Assembly: GCA_020436125.1 (NCBI GenBank)
Contig: JAGQYK010000008.1
Span: 1 to 62,846, forward strand
Reading direction: 5' to 3'
DNA length: 62,846 nucleotides
From: Cyclobacteriaceae bacterium
GTDB taxonomy: Bacteria > Bacteroidota > Bacteroidia > Cytophagales > Cyclobacteriaceae
Shown here: positions 17,327-25,417 of the stretch, piece after piece
How positions within the stretch are numbered: the first letter of the stretch is position 1
Layout of the letters: each line of letters begins with the position of its first letter
Notes under the pieces: model-generated
Seen by the model: the letters and a program-made list of their open reading frames with translations, nothing else
Told to the model about the DNA's origin: nothing
Database searches by the model: none
Position numbers and translations under genes: made by a program

Positions 17327-18637
17327 ATGAAACAATTTACTTATGCGCTGGCGGCTTGTTTACTGCTGGCGGCCTGTAGTCAGCAAAAAAGTGAGGATAC
17401 AACGTTGTCCGAAGCAGAGCTGATTGAAAAGGCCAAGGGCATCCACGAGCGGGTGATTACGCTGGATACCCACAATGACATCAATACCGACAATTTTACA
17501 GCGGAGAACAATTACACAGAGCGGCTTTCTACGCAGGTGAACCTCCCCAAAATGGAAGAGGGCGGCCTTGATGTAGCCTGGTTTATCGTCTACACGGGGC
17601 AGGGTGACCTTACCCCTGAGGGATATGCTGCCGCGTATGCTAATGCGGATGATAAGTTTAACGCCATCCATAGATTGACCGAAGAGATTGCTCCGGATAA
17701 AATCGAATTAGCCTTGACATCCGATGATGTAAGAAGAATCAATGCTGCCGGAAAGAAGATTGCTATGATCGGTGTGGAGAATGCCTATCCTATAGGAATG
17801 GACATTAGTAAAGTAAAAGAATTTGCTGACAGAGGTGCTCGCTATATGTCATTGTCACATAACGGACACAGTCAGTTGAGTGATTCCAATACTGGAGAAA
17901 GAGACAGTGTGTGGTTGCACAATGGCTTGAGTGATTTGGGTAGAGAAGCCGTAAAGGAAATGAACAAATGGGGGATAATGATTGATATCTCTCATCCGTC
18001 TAAAGCTTCAAACATGGAAGTAATGCGTTTGTCTCAGGCTCCTGTGATTGCTTCGCACTCATCGGCTCGTGCTTTGAATGATGTAAGCAGAAACCTTGAC
18101 GATGAGCAGTTGATGATGTTGAAGGAGAATGGAGGGGTAGTGCAAACGGTAGCTTTTAAAAGCTATGTGAATACAGAGAAGAACAATAAGTATAACGATA
18201 TGGCAGAGGCCATCATCAAAGAAATAGCTGCGGCTGAAGGTTTTGAAATCGTAGAACGCTCTGCGATCAGAGGTATGGATGATGCTGCACGCGAAGCTTA
18301 CTTCAATGCCTATACAGCGATTAGAGAGAAGGCCAAGCCAAGAATTGAGGCGGAGGTAAACCCCGTTGCTCCCCCGGTAGATGTCGCTGACTTTGTAAAT
18401 CATATCGATTACCTCGTAGAGAAAATAGGATTGGAGCATGTAGGTATCAGTTCAGACTTTGACGGTGGTGGGGGCGTAGAAGGCTGGAACGATGCATCAG
18501 AAACTTTCAACGTTACTCTTGAGTTGGTAAGAAGAGGATATACAGAAGAACAAATTGCAATGCTATGGAGTGGTAACCTGCTTCGTGTGTTGGATGAAGT
18601 GCAGGCTGTTGCTAAGAAGCTTCAGGCTGAAGGATAA
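17327..18637 (+). CDS. Lipoprotein dipeptidase, peptidase family M19 (renal-dipeptidase type)
   Basis: The 436-residue protein begins with a lipoprotein signal (AACLLLAACSQQ, lipidated Cys at residue 17), so it should be membrane-anchored and periplasmic. M19 zinc-site motifs are visible: TLDTHNDIN (HxD), MIGVENAYPIG (bridging Glu), MSLSHNGHSQLSDS, IDISHPSKAS, VIASHSSARAL and GISSDFDGGGGVEGW. M19 enzymes cut dipeptides, including D-residue and dehydro types, and some related amide bonds. The segment around 285-345 (FEIVERSAIRGMDDAAREAYF) looks like an insertion relative to short family members. It is monocistronic, closed by a strong hairpin terminator at 18646. Confidence 0.9.
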   Translation: MKQFTYALAACLLLAACSQQKSEDTTLSEAELIEKAKGIHERVITLDTHNDINTDNFTAENNYTERLSTQVNLPKMEEGGLDVAWFIVYTGQGDLTPEGYAAAYANADDKFNAIHRLTEEIAPDKIELALTSDDVRRINAAGKKIAMIGVENAYPIGMDISKVKEFADRGARYMSLSHNGHSQLSDSNTGERDSVWLHNGLSDLGREAVKEMNKWGIMIDISHPSKASNMEVMRLSQAPVIASHSSARALNDVSRNLDDEQLMMLKENGGVVQTVAFKSYVNTEKNNKYNDMAEAIIKEIAAAEGFEIVERSAIRGMDDAAREAYFNAYTAIREKAKPRIEAEVNPVAPPVDVADFVNHIDYLVEKIGLEHVGISSDFDGGGGVEGWNDASETFNVTLELVRRGYTEEQIAMLWSGNLLRVLDEVQAVAKKLQAEG

Positions 18638-18645
18638 TTTTAATG

Positions 18646-18680
18646 ACAGTCCTGGGTGATCTCACTCAGGACTGTTTTAT
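18646..18680 (+). terminator. Rho-independent terminator after the dipeptidase gene
   Basis: Arms ACAGTCCTGGGTGA (18646-18659) and TCACTCAGGACTGT (18662-18675) pair over 14 positions with one mismatch and a two-base TC turn, followed by TTTTATTT. It starts 9 bases after the dipeptidase stop and overlaps the stop codon of the convergent pentapeptide gene, so it separates the two transcripts. Confidence 0.85.
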
Positions 18681-19246
18681 TTGATCTTGATATTGTATTT
18701 GTTCAGCAGTCCTACCACTTCGGGTAAGGAGAACCTTGCTCCCTTTACTTTATTTGTTTCCGGATCTATTGCATAGTGAGTGGACTGTGTGAAATCAGCA
18801 TTTTCCAAATTCGTATTGTCAAAAGTGGCGTTGAGTAAGTTGCATTGCCTTAGCACGACCTTCTTCAAATCAGCTTCAGTAAAATCTACACTTTCCAGTT
18901 GTGAGTTTAGAAATGAAGACCGGTTGAGTTTCATCTGATAGAAGGAGGAGTGATTGAGTTGACATTGATCAAAGTGTATGGTAAAACTAAAGGCATTACA
19001 CTTATCAAAAAGTAATCCCAGCATTTTGCATTGGGTACACTTTACATCTTGAAAGGAAGCCTGAGCAATATTGGCATTGCTGAAATTACAACCAATAAAC
19101 TCCGTTTCGATAAACTTACACTCTGACAAGTCGGCATTAGAGAAATCGCAATTCTTGAAGGTACAGTATTCATAGATGTGTCTGGAGAGGGACTGATTGG
19201 AGAAGTCCTTGTTGATTATGGTTTCTTCAATGTATTCGTATTCCAT
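18677..19246 (-). CDS. Pentapeptide-repeat protein (McbG/Qnr-like)
   Basis: The start is taken at ATG 19246 (MEYEYIEE), 13 bases after the stop of the upstream gene; a longer frame to 19285 would overlap it. The 189-residue product is nearly all pentapeptide repeats of the A(D/N)LxX form (CDFSNADLSECKF, CNFSNANIAQASF, VDFTEADLKKVVL, ATFDNTNLENADF), which fold into a right-handed quadrilateral beta-helix. The ending (AIDPETNKVKGARFSLPEVVGLLNKYNIKIK in sense, with a hydrophobic Leu-rich tail) matches the dimerisation tail of McbG and Qnr proteins, which mimic DNA and protect gyrase. A role in topoisomerase protection is plausible but not shown. Confidence 0.88.
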   Translation of the reverse strand: MEYEYIEETIINKDFSNQSLSRHIYEYCTFKNCDFSNADLSECKFIETEFIGCNFSNANIAQASFQDVKCTQCKMLGLLFDKCNAFSFTIHFDQCQLNHSSFYQMKLNRSSFLNSQLESVDFTEADLKKVVLRQCNLLNATFDNTNLENADFTQSTHYAIDPETNKVKGARFSLPEVVGLLNKYNIKIK

Positions 19247-19259
19247 GCTTGTTCTTTGC

Positions 19260-20345
19260 TTAATTCGTTTTGTAATTAACGGCACCTATTTTAAGTTTTA
19301 GCCAGGTCCAATCTTGTTCCTCTAATTTCCAGGTGGCCTCCAGTTCCACAGGAATCCACACACCATCTCTTACTTCTGTTTTATTGGAAGTGACGGACCA
19401 CTCAATAGGTTTGGCATGCTCTTCCACATCTTTGTAGCGTTGTGCAACGAACTTTTCAAAGGTTCCTTCTTGATCAAAATGGAATGTGCCCGATCCGGTT
19501 GTGCCATTGATTGACATTATGGCTTTTGCTGAGTTCTCATTTACACCTTCCCATGTGATGTAAGGACTCAGCGCTGCGGATGGGAACCAGACGATTTCTG
19601 CCAGGTACCGCTGCAGGGTGGCTTGATTGAGTTTTTCATTGCTCTTTGCATTGACCACAGGTAGGAGGGAAAGTATTTTGATGGTCATTTCACCTTTTCC
19701 ATTTTCAAATTGGTCTCTTCCTACTACTTCTAAAACAGGATTCATGTGGAGATTTACCTTCCAATGGAAAGCGGGTGGACTGATGGAGAAGTGTTGTGTG
19801 GCCTTACCATGCTGCCATGTCTCTTGCTCAGGACTCATCAACATTTGAAGTTCTTGTTCCAGGTCAATCGTTTTAACTGGACCTTTATCAAGGATGCCGC
19901 TCTTTTTAATCCATCGTTGAACAGGTATTGGCAGATCACTAACCTGTTGAAGGGTCTGGTTATTGGGCACGGATGCAGCCGTAAGTAATTGAGTGATTTC
20001 CTTGTTGACTTTTTGTTTGAAGTGAAAAGAAGCGTAGGCAAAAACAATGGCGATCAGCATGATTGCGTTAACGATCGTTCCATACTTGGCATCCTTCCAG
20101 TACATTACAATTAACCACTGCGAGAGTATAGTGGCGATGATACCCATTATCCACCAGGTTTTGTTGCTCCATAACAAAATGAGCGTGAACAGGAAAAGGA
20201 GTGCAGTTAATAGCCATAGTATGCCTAATGATTTGGTTATTGGTTCGGATATCGCTTTGAATTCTGAAAGTCCGAATCCTTTTAAAAACCCAAAGAGGTG
20301 AATAACTCCGTGTATTCCTATAAGTATTGTAAAAGCAATACGCAT
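19260..20345 (-). CDS. Membrane protein with soluble C-terminal domain (DUF6544/DUF6920-like)
   Basis: The 361-residue protein has an N-terminal module of about four helices (IAFTILIGIHGVIHLFGFL, SLGILWLLTALLFLFTLILLW, WWIMGIIATILSQWLIVMYW, VNAIMLIAIVFAYASF). A soluble beta-rich domain of about 240 residues follows, with PVQRWIKKSGI, WQHGKATQHFSISPPAFHWK, YLAEIVWFPSAALSPYITWE and GTFHFDQEGTF. This matches an uncharacterised family I recall as DUF6544 or DUF6920; the exact number is uncertain. The gene probably forms an operon with the pentapeptide gene 13 bases downstream. No catalytic residues are evident. Confidence 0.75.
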   Translation of the reverse strand: MRIAFTILIGIHGVIHLFGFLKGFGLSEFKAISEPITKSLGILWLLTALLFLFTLILLWSNKTWWIMGIIATILSQWLIVMYWKDAKYGTIVNAIMLIAIVFAYASFHFKQKVNKEITQLLTAASVPNNQTLQQVSDLPIPVQRWIKKSGILDKGPVKTIDLEQELQMLMSPEQETWQHGKATQHFSISPPAFHWKVNLHMNPVLEVVGRDQFENGKGEMTIKILSLLPVVNAKSNEKLNQATLQRYLAEIVWFPSAALSPYITWEGVNENSAKAIMSINGTTGSGTFHFDQEGTFEKFVAQRYKDVEEHAKPIEWSVTSNKTEVRDGVWIPVELEATWKLEEQDWTWLKLKIGAVNYKTN

Positions 20346-20393
20346 TTTTTTTCGAGGTTGATACTTACTCCATAGTAAAGATAAGCAAGAACA

Positions 20394-21095
20394 CTATTCG
20401 TTATCTGCCCCACACACCTTTAGAAATTTTTTAAGGTTGACATTGGATCCGTAAAGTACGATGATGTCACCTTCTTCAAGCACAAGATTGGGCGTTGGCA
20501 CGTCTTGTATCTTTTTCTTTGTGATTCCCTTGCCAATTTCACTTTCAACTTCTGACTTTTTGATTAGCGTAAGCACTAATAGATTATAGCTTCTTCGGAA
20601 ATCAACCTCTTTGATGGTTTTGTTAATAAATTCTTTAGGTACAGTGGCTTCAATAATGCTAAAGTCATCATTTAACTCAAAGGAGTCAACCACATTATTT
20701 AAACTTAGTTTTTTTCCCCATCGTTCGGCAGTTTCTTCTTCAGGATGAACAATTTCATCCACACCAATGGCCTTTAACACTTTTTCATGAAGTGAATTAA
20801 TGGCGCGACTTATCAATCTTTTTACTTTAAGATTTTTAAACAAGGCTGTAGTCATGATATTGGCGCCCTGATCCTCACCGATGGCGACAATAACAATATC
20901 AGTATCTTCAAGAGGAAGACCTGAAACAGCTGTTTCGTCAGTGGAATCCATACATATGGTGTGTGATATTTTTTCCTTATAAAGATCTACCTTATCCATC
21001 CTTTCATCTATCCCTATGACTTCATTGCCATAGGCAGTAAGCTTTTGAGAAAGGGAAGCGCCAAAATTACCAAGCCCTACTATAATGTATTTCAT
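20394..21095 (-). CDS. KtrA/TrkA-type potassium-uptake regulatory subunit
   Basis: The 233-residue cytoplasmic protein has an RCK-N Rossmann fold (GLGNFGASL glycine loop, acidic GIDERMDKV at the end of strand 2, CMDSTDE) that binds ATP/ADP or NAD(H). An RCK-C domain follows (FSIIEATVPKEFINKTIKEVDF to LEEGDIIVLYGS). KtrA-type rings gate the membrane subunit KtrB. The gene follows ktrB by 10 bases on the same strand. One RCK pair and about 230 residues fit KtrA rather than the double-length TrkA. Confidence 0.93.
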   Translation of the reverse strand: MKYIIVGLGNFGASLSQKLTAYGNEVIGIDERMDKVDLYKEKISHTICMDSTDETAVSGLPLEDTDIVIVAIGEDQGANIMTTALFKNLKVKRLISRAINSLHEKVLKAIGVDEIVHPEEETAERWGKKLSLNNVVDSFELNDDFSIIEATVPKEFINKTIKEVDFRRSYNLLVLTLIKKSEVESEIGKGITKKKIQDVPTPNLVLEEGDIIVLYGSNVNLKKFLKVCGADNE

Positions 21096-21105
21096 ACTTT
21101 AATTT

Positions 21106-22845
21106 TTAGTTGATAGTAATTTCTTCAGTTGGGTAGCGATAATTTTGATGTTTGATTTTTTTGAATATAGCGATGACAATGGTGAGCATACTTACACGGC
21201 CAATAAACATAATTCCAATTAATACAAATTTACTGGCATGACTAAGGCTACCCGTAATACCTAAGCTTAGTCCAACCGTACTGTAGGCGGAAACACATTC
21301 AAAAGCGATGCTCGTCAAATCTTTTTCACTGTCAAAAGTAGAAAGTAAAACTACGCCAAAACCAATGACAAGTAGAGAAAGGAAAATGATGGCAAAGGCG
21401 CGTCTTACTGATATTTCAGCGATTTCTCTTTTGAATACTTCAATGCGAGACTTTCCCTTGGCCAAGCTTAAAATATTCAAAGTGGCAATGGCCAGTGTGC
21501 TTGTTTTGATGCCTCCTCCAGTGGATGAGGGAGATGCTCCAATCCACATTAAGAAAATTATTAATATGGTAGTGGGAAATAACATGGTGGAAAAGTCAAT
21601 AGTATTAAATCCTGCCGTGCGTGGGGTGGTGGCTCCAAATAAGGCTGTCACAACTTTGCCTATACCCTGATGATCCGATAGTGTATTGTTATATTCCATG
21701 GTATAGAAGGCAAGAAAGGCTACCACCGACAGTGAGATAGTGGTGATCAGTGTGATACGACTATTTAAATTAAGGGCCCAGGGGCGGTACCCAATTTTAT
21801 TCTTCCCAAATGACAGTAATTTCCTGATTCTGTATTTAATGTATTTAAGAATATTCACAGTAATAGGAAAGCCCAACCCACCTAACACGAACGTTAGAAT
21901 AATGATTATTTGAAGGAAATAGTTGAACCTTAGACCATCTTCATATAATCCATTTTTCATAGTAGAGAAGCCAGCATTGCAAAATGCTGAAATGGAATGA
22001 AATATTGAGAAAAATAATTGATCGTATAAAGAGGTGAAGTATTGACTGTCAAGACTTAAGAAAATCAATAGGGCAGCGAAAAATTCTATACCAAAGGTAA
22101 TCAGAAGAATATACTTTAGAATTGAAAAAACTTCTCCTATCTTTTTTGAATTGATCATATCGCTGAACACGAGTTGATTTTCATAACTCGAACCTCCTTT
22201 GAAAAAATAACCGAAGTAACTTGCGAAGGTGAGAATTCCAAGACCTCCAATTTGTATCAGTACCAGGATGATGACCTGTCCGAACTCAGTAAAGTAGGAA
22301 CTCGTGTCTACCACGATAAGTCCTGTAACGCAGACAGCGCTAGTGGAGGTGAATAAGGCGTTTGTAAATGAGATGCCGGTGTTTGTGGCGTTGGGTAACA
22401 TCAGTAAAAGAGCGCCAGTAAGAATGATGATGAGAAAGCTGGCAATAAATAATTGAGCAGGGTTAAGCACTGTTCTCTTATAATTGATTTTAAGGGACGA
22501 GAACTCGCGTATAAACGAAAGAAGAACCGTTAGTTTAATCCAGATGGTTTGAGTGAGAATGGGGTCTTCTGAATACGTTTGTCTATTGAACAGATGAATA
22601 TAAAATATCAATAGAGTAAATAGGATAGACAACAGATCAAAAGCAAACGCTTTTTTTATCCTTATTATACTTACTTTATTGATGTACCGAAAACTCGTTG
22701 AAATTACCCCAATGGTAAGGACTAGAAAATAGAAATAATAGATTAATTGTTTCGAGAACTCGGATTGCGTAAACCCAAAATCGATGATGGATAGTATTAC
22801 ACCAAATACACTTGTCCAGAAAGCAATTTTATGGATGGCCTTCAC
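21106..22845 (-). CDS. KtrB/TrkH-type potassium transporter, membrane subunit
   Basis: The start is GTG 22845. The 579-residue protein has four membrane-pore-membrane repeats with the selectivity-filter segments SAVCVTGLIV, AFCNAGFST, RTAGFNTID and AYSTVGLSL, the four filter glycines being kept. The N-terminus has an extra group of about four to five helices (residues 5-130) beyond the roughly 450-residue Bacillus KtrB, as in many Bacteroidota TrkH proteins. With the KtrA-type protein 10 bases downstream it makes a K+ (often Na+-coupled) uptake system. The SPSSTGGGIKTSTLAIATLN segment is the usual loop after the third repeat. Confidence 0.93.
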   Translation of the reverse strand: MKAIHKIAFWTSVFGVILSIIDFGFTQSEFSKQLIYYFYFLVLTIGVISTSFRYINKVSIIRIKKAFAFDLLSILFTLLIFYIHLFNRQTYSEDPILTQTIWIKLTVLLSFIREFSSLKINYKRTVLNPAQLFIASFLIIILTGALLLMLPNATNTGISFTNALFTSTSAVCVTGLIVVDTSSYFTEFGQVIILVLIQIGGLGILTFASYFGYFFKGGSSYENQLVFSDMINSKKIGEVFSILKYILLITFGIEFFAALLIFLSLDSQYFTSLYDQLFFSIFHSISAFCNAGFSTMKNGLYEDGLRFNYFLQIIIILTFVLGGLGFPITVNILKYIKYRIRKLLSFGKNKIGYRPWALNLNSRITLITTISLSVVAFLAFYTMEYNNTLSDHQGIGKVVTALFGATTPRTAGFNTIDFSTMLFPTTILIIFLMWIGASPSSTGGGIKTSTLAIATLNILSLAKGKSRIEVFKREIAEISVRRAFAIIFLSLLVIGFGVVLLSTFDSEKDLTSIAFECVSAYSTVGLSLGITGSLSHASKFVLIGIMFIGRVSMLTIVIAIFKKIKHQNYRYPTEEITIN

Positions 22846-22953
22846 TTTTTAACTGGTCAATTCCGCTATTCATGCAATGTATTATTTTTTTGAAATCATT
22901 CAATCGAATAATAGGTTAGTCTGCATAACCGGATGTTTTTTTTGTTAAAAGGC

Positions 22954-24366
22954 TTACACCAATTTATTGATTAATCCATTAAAGATAAGTCCATGGAAAG
23001 GATAGACGCTATACCAATAAAGACGTCCGGCCAAACCACGCGGGCGGAAGGTGGCAGTTTGAATCAGGGTGTTCCCTTCTATCTTAAATTCCAGCCATGC
23101 TTCACCGGGCAACTTCATTTCTGCAAAAAGGATTAATCGTCCTTCCTGCCTATTGGCATAAAGCACCCTCCAAAAGTCAAGGGCATCTCCTGCATACAGT
23201 GAATTTTTATTGGTTCGGCCTCTTCTTAGTCCTACGCCTCCCACCATCTTATCCATAAAGCCTCTTAGTTTCCATAGCCAATTGCCGTAGTACCATCCTT
23301 TCTTTCCACCAATACTCCAGATCCTGTCGATACATTTTTCGCGATAAAGAAAGGTTTGAGTTCTCTTATCGATAAAACAACCGTGGGAAGGCACTTGAAT
23401 AAAGTCGGAGATGGTAATGTCAATACCGCTGCTTGCGTAAGCGTCTTTCCAACTGGAAATGATGGCATTGTTTTCTATTTTGCTAAAGGCTTTTTCCAGC
23501 GATTGGCGATAACTCAACGGCTTAATGCTTAAGATTTCATTGAGGTCATTATTCCTGCAGATTACCTCAATTTTCATGCTATCGACCAAAGCGACAGCCA
23601 ACTTATAAGAAGTAGAGGTGACAAAATACAGCCAGTAGGAGGAGAGTCGTGGTGTCATCACAGGAACGATGAAGATTTTTCGTTTTAAGCTCCTGACTGA
23701 AGCAAACTCCAAAAGCATTTCCTTGTAAGTTAAGATATCAGGGCCTCCTATGTCATAGTTCTTATCGTAAGTTTTACTGTTGAATAGGGTTTTTGATAAA
23801 ATGGAGATCACATCTGTAACACCTATTGGTTGACATTTCGTGTTAAGCCATTTGGGCGTTATCATGATTGGGAGTTTTTCAACCAGGTCTCTGATGATTT
23901 CAAAAGAAGCGCTCCCTGAGCCGATGATGATAGCGGCCCTTAATGCGGTGAAATGATACTTACCTTGACTGAGCTCGGTCTCCACATTTTTTCGGGAGGA
24001 GAGGTGATCCGACAGATTGGATTCGTTGACGATACCTCCCAGATAGACGACATGTTTTGCCTGGGTGTTGTCGATGGCATTCCTAAAATTAATGGCAGAC
24101 TCCCGTTCCTGACTTTCATAATCAGAAGAAGAAGCCATCGAGTGCACAAGGTAATAGGCACCATCAATGTCTTTGGGTATTTTATCCAGTGAGCTTTTGT
24201 CCAGTAGGTCTGCTTCAATAACTTGAACCTTATTCGAGTTGCTTTCAGGAGGGTGAAAGCGATTGACGTCTCTAACAGCACAAATCACTTCATGGCCAGC
24301 CTCGAGTAAGACAGGAAGCAGTCGTTTGCCAATGTAACCGGTGGCTCCAGTGAGTAGTATTTTCAT
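22954..24366 (-). CDS. SDR-family NAD(P)-dependent oxidoreductase with DUF2867 C-terminal domain
   Basis: The 470-residue protein has an extended-SDR/NmrA-like Rossmann fold at the N-terminus (LLTGATGYIGKRLLPVLLEAGHEV, VIEADLLDKSS, AYYLVHSM, VVYLGGI) followed from about residue 300 by a DUF2867 domain (RIWSIGGKKGWYYGNWLWKLRGFMDKMVGGVGLRRGR, EAWLEFKI, ATFRPRGLAGRLYWYSVYPFH). This two-part layout is widespread and usually annotated as an SDR oxidoreductase of unknown substrate. The classical YxxxK pair is not clear, so the protein may bind a dinucleotide without classic SDR chemistry. It is monocistronic. Confidence 0.87.
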   Translation of the reverse strand: MKILLTGATGYIGKRLLPVLLEAGHEVICAVRDVNRFHPPESNSNKVQVIEADLLDKSSLDKIPKDIDGAYYLVHSMASSSDYESQERESAINFRNAIDNTQAKHVVYLGGIVNESNLSDHLSSRKNVETELSQGKYHFTALRAAIIIGSGSASFEIIRDLVEKLPIMITPKWLNTKCQPIGVTDVISILSKTLFNSKTYDKNYDIGGPDILTYKEMLLEFASVRSLKRKIFIVPVMTPRLSSYWLYFVTSTSYKLAVALVDSMKIEVICRNNDLNEILSIKPLSYRQSLEKAFSKIENNAIISSWKDAYASSGIDITISDFIQVPSHGCFIDKRTQTFLYREKCIDRIWSIGGKKGWYYGNWLWKLRGFMDKMVGGVGLRRGRTNKNSLYAGDALDFWRVLYANRQEGRLILFAEMKLPGEAWLEFKIEGNTLIQTATFRPRGLAGRLYWYSVYPFHGLIFNGLINKLV

Positions 24367-24451
24367 TGCTGTATCTAGCTAACAAGCTGGCAGTAGTAAT
24401 GTTCAAAGTACCATGAGTGAGGAATGTTAAAGTATTGAAATAAGGACTTAT

Positions 24452-24482
24452 AAAAAAAGCGTACCCAATGGATACGCCTTTT
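24452..24482 (-). terminator. Rho-independent terminator of the lipoprotein gene
   Basis: On the minus strand GCGTATCC pairs with GGGTACGC around an ATT loop (plus positions 24459-24477, one T-G wobble), followed by seven T (complement of 24452-24458) and preceded by A-rich bases. It lies about 20 bases downstream of the lipoprotein stop at 24503. Confidence 0.8.
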
Positions 24483-24502
24483 CAAGTAGGATAGGGCTTA
24501 TA

Positions 24503-25258
24503 TTACCCCGGCCATACACCAGACTCTTCAAGGTTGCCCTCAGAATCGTATTCCGCATAAGTACCAGCTGTACCTCCTGCATTCCAGGTGAGTTCAGTTT
24601 CCAACTGTCCGTTTTCGTAGACTTTCAAGCTTCCTGAATGATCTGGATTGGAAATAATATTAATTTCTGTGTCCGCAGTAATCATATCAAAATGAAAAAC
24701 ACCGGCTACTTCAGCCCATTCATATTTTAAGGTATAATTACCTTCATCATAATCACCGAAGAGCTCAAGAAACCCTTGCTTTCCTGTTTTTGATTGTTCT
24801 GAATGCCAATACCTGATATAATCATCATTATTGACTTTTAGGAATAATTCAAAAACGTAATGTGTGCTCGTTTCTGATACCTGATAGGCATAGCTAACTG
24901 AATTGTTGCCATCACTAGCTACCCAGGTATAAACTGATACATTTTCTTTTGTATTGGCCACTCTTCCGTTACTTCTTCCGTTGATAGGTGTACTAGATTT
25001 ATCAGCCCCAGGGGGAGGTTGAATAGAAGAGACAATCGCAATAATGCCATTGGCCTGGTTGAGAAAAGCGTTGGCCAACAGCGCTCTGCTATCACTTGAG
25101 GATTGAAGACCTTCCGGAATAGTTACGGGTGGATTTTCAGCGTCAAATGTAAATTCAACATCATCCAAATCAGGTTGTACATCTTCGTCTTTACTACAAG
25201 ATGTAATGATTAAAGCAATTATTATCAACCATAGACTAGAATTAAAAAGACGTTTCAT
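24503..25258 (-). CDS. Lipoprotein of unknown function
   Basis: The 251-residue protein has a lipoprotein signal (LWLIIIALIITSCSKDED, lipidated Cys at residue 21) followed by an acidic stretch (DEDVQPDLDDVEF) like the +2 surface-export signal of Bacteroidota lipoproteins. The rest is beta-rich (YTWVASDGNNSVSYAYQV, HYVFELFLKVNNDDYIRYW, GNYTLKYEWAEVAGVF) and ends in GTYAEYDSEGNLEESGVWPG. I recognise no family; it may be a surface lipocalin-like or beta-sandwich protein. It has its own terminator and no operon partner. Confidence 0.7.
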   Translation of the reverse strand: MKRLFNSSLWLIIIALIITSCSKDEDVQPDLDDVEFTFDAENPPVTIPEGLQSSSDSRALLANAFLNQANGIIAIVSSIQPPPGADKSSTPINGRSNGRVANTKENVSVYTWVASDGNNSVSYAYQVSETSTHYVFELFLKVNNDDYIRYWHSEQSKTGKQGFLELFGDYDEGNYTLKYEWAEVAGVFHFDMITADTEINIISNPDHSGSLKVYENGQLETELTWNAGGTAGTYAEYDSEGNLEESGVWPG

Positions 25259-25371
25259 AATTATTGTTGGGTGTGCTGCAAAAATAGGAATTATTTATAA
25301 CTCTCATCATAGGTTAGTAAAACCTAAATATAATTTTAGAATACAATAATCAATAACAGATAAAATAGGGG

Positions 25372-25392
25372 CAATAAAATAATATTTTATTG
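25372..25392. repeat. Short AT-only inverted repeat downstream of the sulfatase gene
   Basis: CAATAAAAT and ATTTTATTG are exact 9-base arms around AAT. It lies 26 bases beyond the sulfatase stop on the transcribed side. It could be a weak terminator or a transcript-end stabiliser; its all-AT stem makes either uncertain. Confidence 0.4.
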
Positions 25393-25417
25393 ATGAGTGG
25401 GGCGTATCGCACCAAGT

